Of a DNA stretch of 15,136 nt, positions 13,813-15,136 are shown piece after piece (within the stretch, counting starts at the first letter, position 1; each line of letters starts with the position of its first letter). Below the pieces are notes generated by a model that saw only the letters and a list, made by a program, of their open reading frames with translations, had not been told where the DNA came from and made no database searches. The stretch comes from JACQNR01 sp049515175 (GTDB lineage: Bacteria; Acidobacteriota; Terriglobia; UBA7540), in the NCBI GenBank assembly GCA_049515175.1, contig JBEKUI010000092.1, forward strand, positions 1 to 15,136, given 5' to 3'. The translations under genes and the position numbers were made by a program.

Positions 13813-14504
13813 GACCGGATAAGCACTTACGCGAGGGACAGGGCCGCGGAACGCCATATCTTATCAAAATTCAGAGGGTAATCGGAAATTACCGGTATGA
13901 AGGATTCCGCAGCTGAGTTGCCTGTGGACCACTGGAGTTGAACGCAATGGGATTCAAACGGTGCGAATTCTACGTATCAGTCTCGCTAACCGCCTCACGC
14001 CTTCGCTTGTTTTCAGGTGCCCACAGAGATTACCCGCCAATCGCGCCAAGCGGCCCCAGGGTCAACTGAGGTTGCCCCTTCAACCCTCGAAGGGCATGGG
14101 AACATGCCTGCGGGCCTTCTAGCATTAACTTTCAACTGTAATTAGCGTAAGGGGTTACAACCCCAAGACAATTCTTGATCCAAGCTCTCTTATCAGAAGA
14201 ATTTGCAGTGGCTCATCTACTTCATCCGGGAATTCCCCAATGTTGATTTGTCTCCTCCCGCTCTTTCGAACCGTCAGCTTTTTCTCGAAAGGCTTAAGGC
14301 GGTCCCTCCTGACACCCTGCCGTTTCGTGCCTCTTGCAATTAAAGTTCCTGGGTTTCGCCACGCGCGTCATGTCCTCATCGTTGGCGGGCCCTGATCGAG
14401 CGTGACCTCCCGCGCCGCGATTCCCCTGCCGATATCGTGGAGAAGATGTATACGTTTTCAATGTCGCGGTAGCAGCACAAATGCCAGGACGGGTTTGGTG
14501 GCGA
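13813..14504. other. 692-base gap between hsdR and the aldose epimerase; one possible short remnant
   Basis: An in-frame ATG for the hsdR remnant at 13857 lies in the first bases, but the family start is better at 13812. No intact gene follows. A forward frame open at 14179-14343 reads LQWLIYFIREFPNVDL then SPPALSNRQLFLERLKAVPP, which looks protein-like, but it has no ATG, is only ~54 codons long, and its family is not recognised. GGGGTT-AC-AACCCC (14151-14164) is a small inverted repeat with no T-run. A promoter for the epimerase should lie in the last part but no clear boxes were found. The region looks like decayed DNA at the right edge of the island. Confidence 0.45.
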
Positions 14505-15136
14505 ATGACGAAACGGCATCGCAATTTCCTGCAAGGCATATTGGGTGCGCTGGCCCTGCTGCTGTTCAGTGCTGCCGGCGTCACATCTTCGCGCGGGAGT
14601 GCGCACATGGTCAGAAAAGATCCGTTTGGGAAAACTCGAGACGGGCAGACCGTCGACTTGTACACCTTAACCAACGCTCACGGGATGGAAGTCCGGACGA
14701 TGACGTACGGCGGCATCATCGTTTCGATTAAGGTGCCGGACCGAACCGGCAAGGTGGACGATGTTACTCTCGGCTTCGATTCACTGGACGGCTACCTCGC
14801 CGGAAATCCTTATTTCGGGGCCATCATCGGGCGGTATGGCAATCGGATTGGCCAGGCGCGGTTCTCGCTGGACGGCGTCGAGTACAAACTCGCTGTCAAC
14901 AACGGTCCGAACGCTCTGCACGGGGGACTGAAAGGCTTCGACAAAGTCGTCTGGCAGGCGGAGTCGTTCGACAAGAAGGATTCCGTGGGCGTGGTTTTCA
15001 GCTATACAAGCCCGGATGGCGAGGAAGGCTACCCCGGAAACCTCAACGTCAAGGTCACCTACACGCTCACCGACAAGAACGAACTGATCCTCGACTATCA
15101 CGCCACGACGGACAAAGCTACGCCGGTCAACCTGAC
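14505..15136 (+). CDS. Exported aldose 1-epimerase (galactose mutarotase family), 3' end outside the window
   Basis: The frame from ATG 14505 stays open to the last base (210 full codons). Residues ~1-33 form a signal peptide: basic MTKRHRNF, hydrophobic ILGALALLLFSAAGV, then SSRGSA. The mature part matches aldose 1-epimerase: DPFGKTRDGQTVDLYTLTN (39-57), MTYGGIIVSIKVPDR (66-80), YFGAIIGRYGNRIG (103-116) with the conserved NRIG, NNGPNALHGG (132-141) with catalytic-type His139, and SPDGEEGYPGNL (169-180). The enzyme interconverts alpha and beta anomers of aldoses. Periplasmic, signal-bearing copies usually accompany polysaccharide-degrading enzymes, consistent with the GH31 remnant at 2059. 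About 130-150 residues, including the catalytic Glu, lie beyond the edge. GGTGG just upstream is a poor ribosome site; ATG 14607 (MVRKDP) is a possible alternative start but would remove the signal peptide. Confidence 0.88.
   Translation, partial: MTKRHRNFLQGILGALALLLFSAAGVTSSRGSAHMVRKDPFGKTRDGQTVDLYTLTNAHGMEVRTMTYGGIIVSIKVPDRTGKVDDVTLGFDSLDGYLAGNPYFGAIIGRYGNRIGQARFSLDGVEYKLAVNNGPNALHGGLKGFDKVVWQAESFDKKDSVGVVFSYTSPDGEEGYPGNLNVKVTYTLTDKNELILDYHATTDKATPVNL

Noticed and set aside
13921..13990. Possible tRNA-like T-arm sequence (GGATTCAAACGG region)
   Set aside because: No acceptor stem, anticodon arm or CCA end can be folded around it on either strand.
14151..14164. GGGGTT-AC-AACCCC inverted repeat as a terminator
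   Set aside because: The loop is only two bases, no T-run follows, and no gene ends nearby on either strand.
1..15136. CRISPR array, insertion sequence or integrase
   Set aside because: No regularly spaced repeat units, transposase or integrase motifs, or terminal inverted repeats were found on either strand by eye.

Overview
The window looks like chromosomal DNA of a high-GC, soil-type heterotroph, most likely an Acidobacteriota relative (Solibacter/Bryobacter-like). This is an inference from gene content: an ASPIC/UnbV repeat protein next to a TPR protein, a secreted GH31-type protein, a fused E1 alpha-beta dehydrogenase and an exported aldose epimerase. No rRNA, tRNA, CRISPR array, integrase or transposase is visible, so the taxonomic call is soft.

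Layout: 1-1846 holds the 3' end of an FG-GAP/ASPIC-UnbV gene and a convergent, slightly overlapping secreted TPR gene. A GH31 glycosidase starts at 2059 but is cut off after its N-terminal domain (2619). From there to about 14500 lies a catabolic island: transaldolase (3388-4461), fused 2-oxoacid dehydrogenase E1 (5234-7528), E2 (7544-8929), the frameshifted stump of an E3 gene (8911-9041), an HpcH/HpaI aldolase (9324-10139), a D-2-hydroxyacid dehydrogenase (10330-11394) and an SDR dehydrogenase (11552-12325). A type I restriction hsdR gene with its middle deleted lies on the minus strand (12624-13812). The window closes in a secreted aldose 1-epimerase (14505 to the edge).

The most striking signal is non-coding. 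Two promoters, at 2974 and 9115, carry the same 21-bp dyad operator (GT-N2-GATGTC-N-GACATC-N2-AC) at the same distance from TTGAC-type -35 boxes. One lies upstream of the transaldolase and the other upstream of the aldolase. This suggests that one dimeric repressor, probably GntR/FadR-like, controls both halves of the island. No regulator gene is present in the window.

Proposed joint role (inference): an incoming sugar or sugar acid is oxidised by the SDR and/or hydroxyacid dehydrogenase, cleaved by the class II pyruvate-type aldolase, rearranged by the transaldolase, and the resulting 2-oxoacid is decarboxylated by the E1/E2 complex. The complex would have to borrow an E3 from elsewhere because the local copy is broken. 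The number of truncated genes (GH31, E3, hsdR, perhaps others) and the long gaps (2620-3387, 4462-5233, 13813-14504) mark a region undergoing rearrangement and decay.
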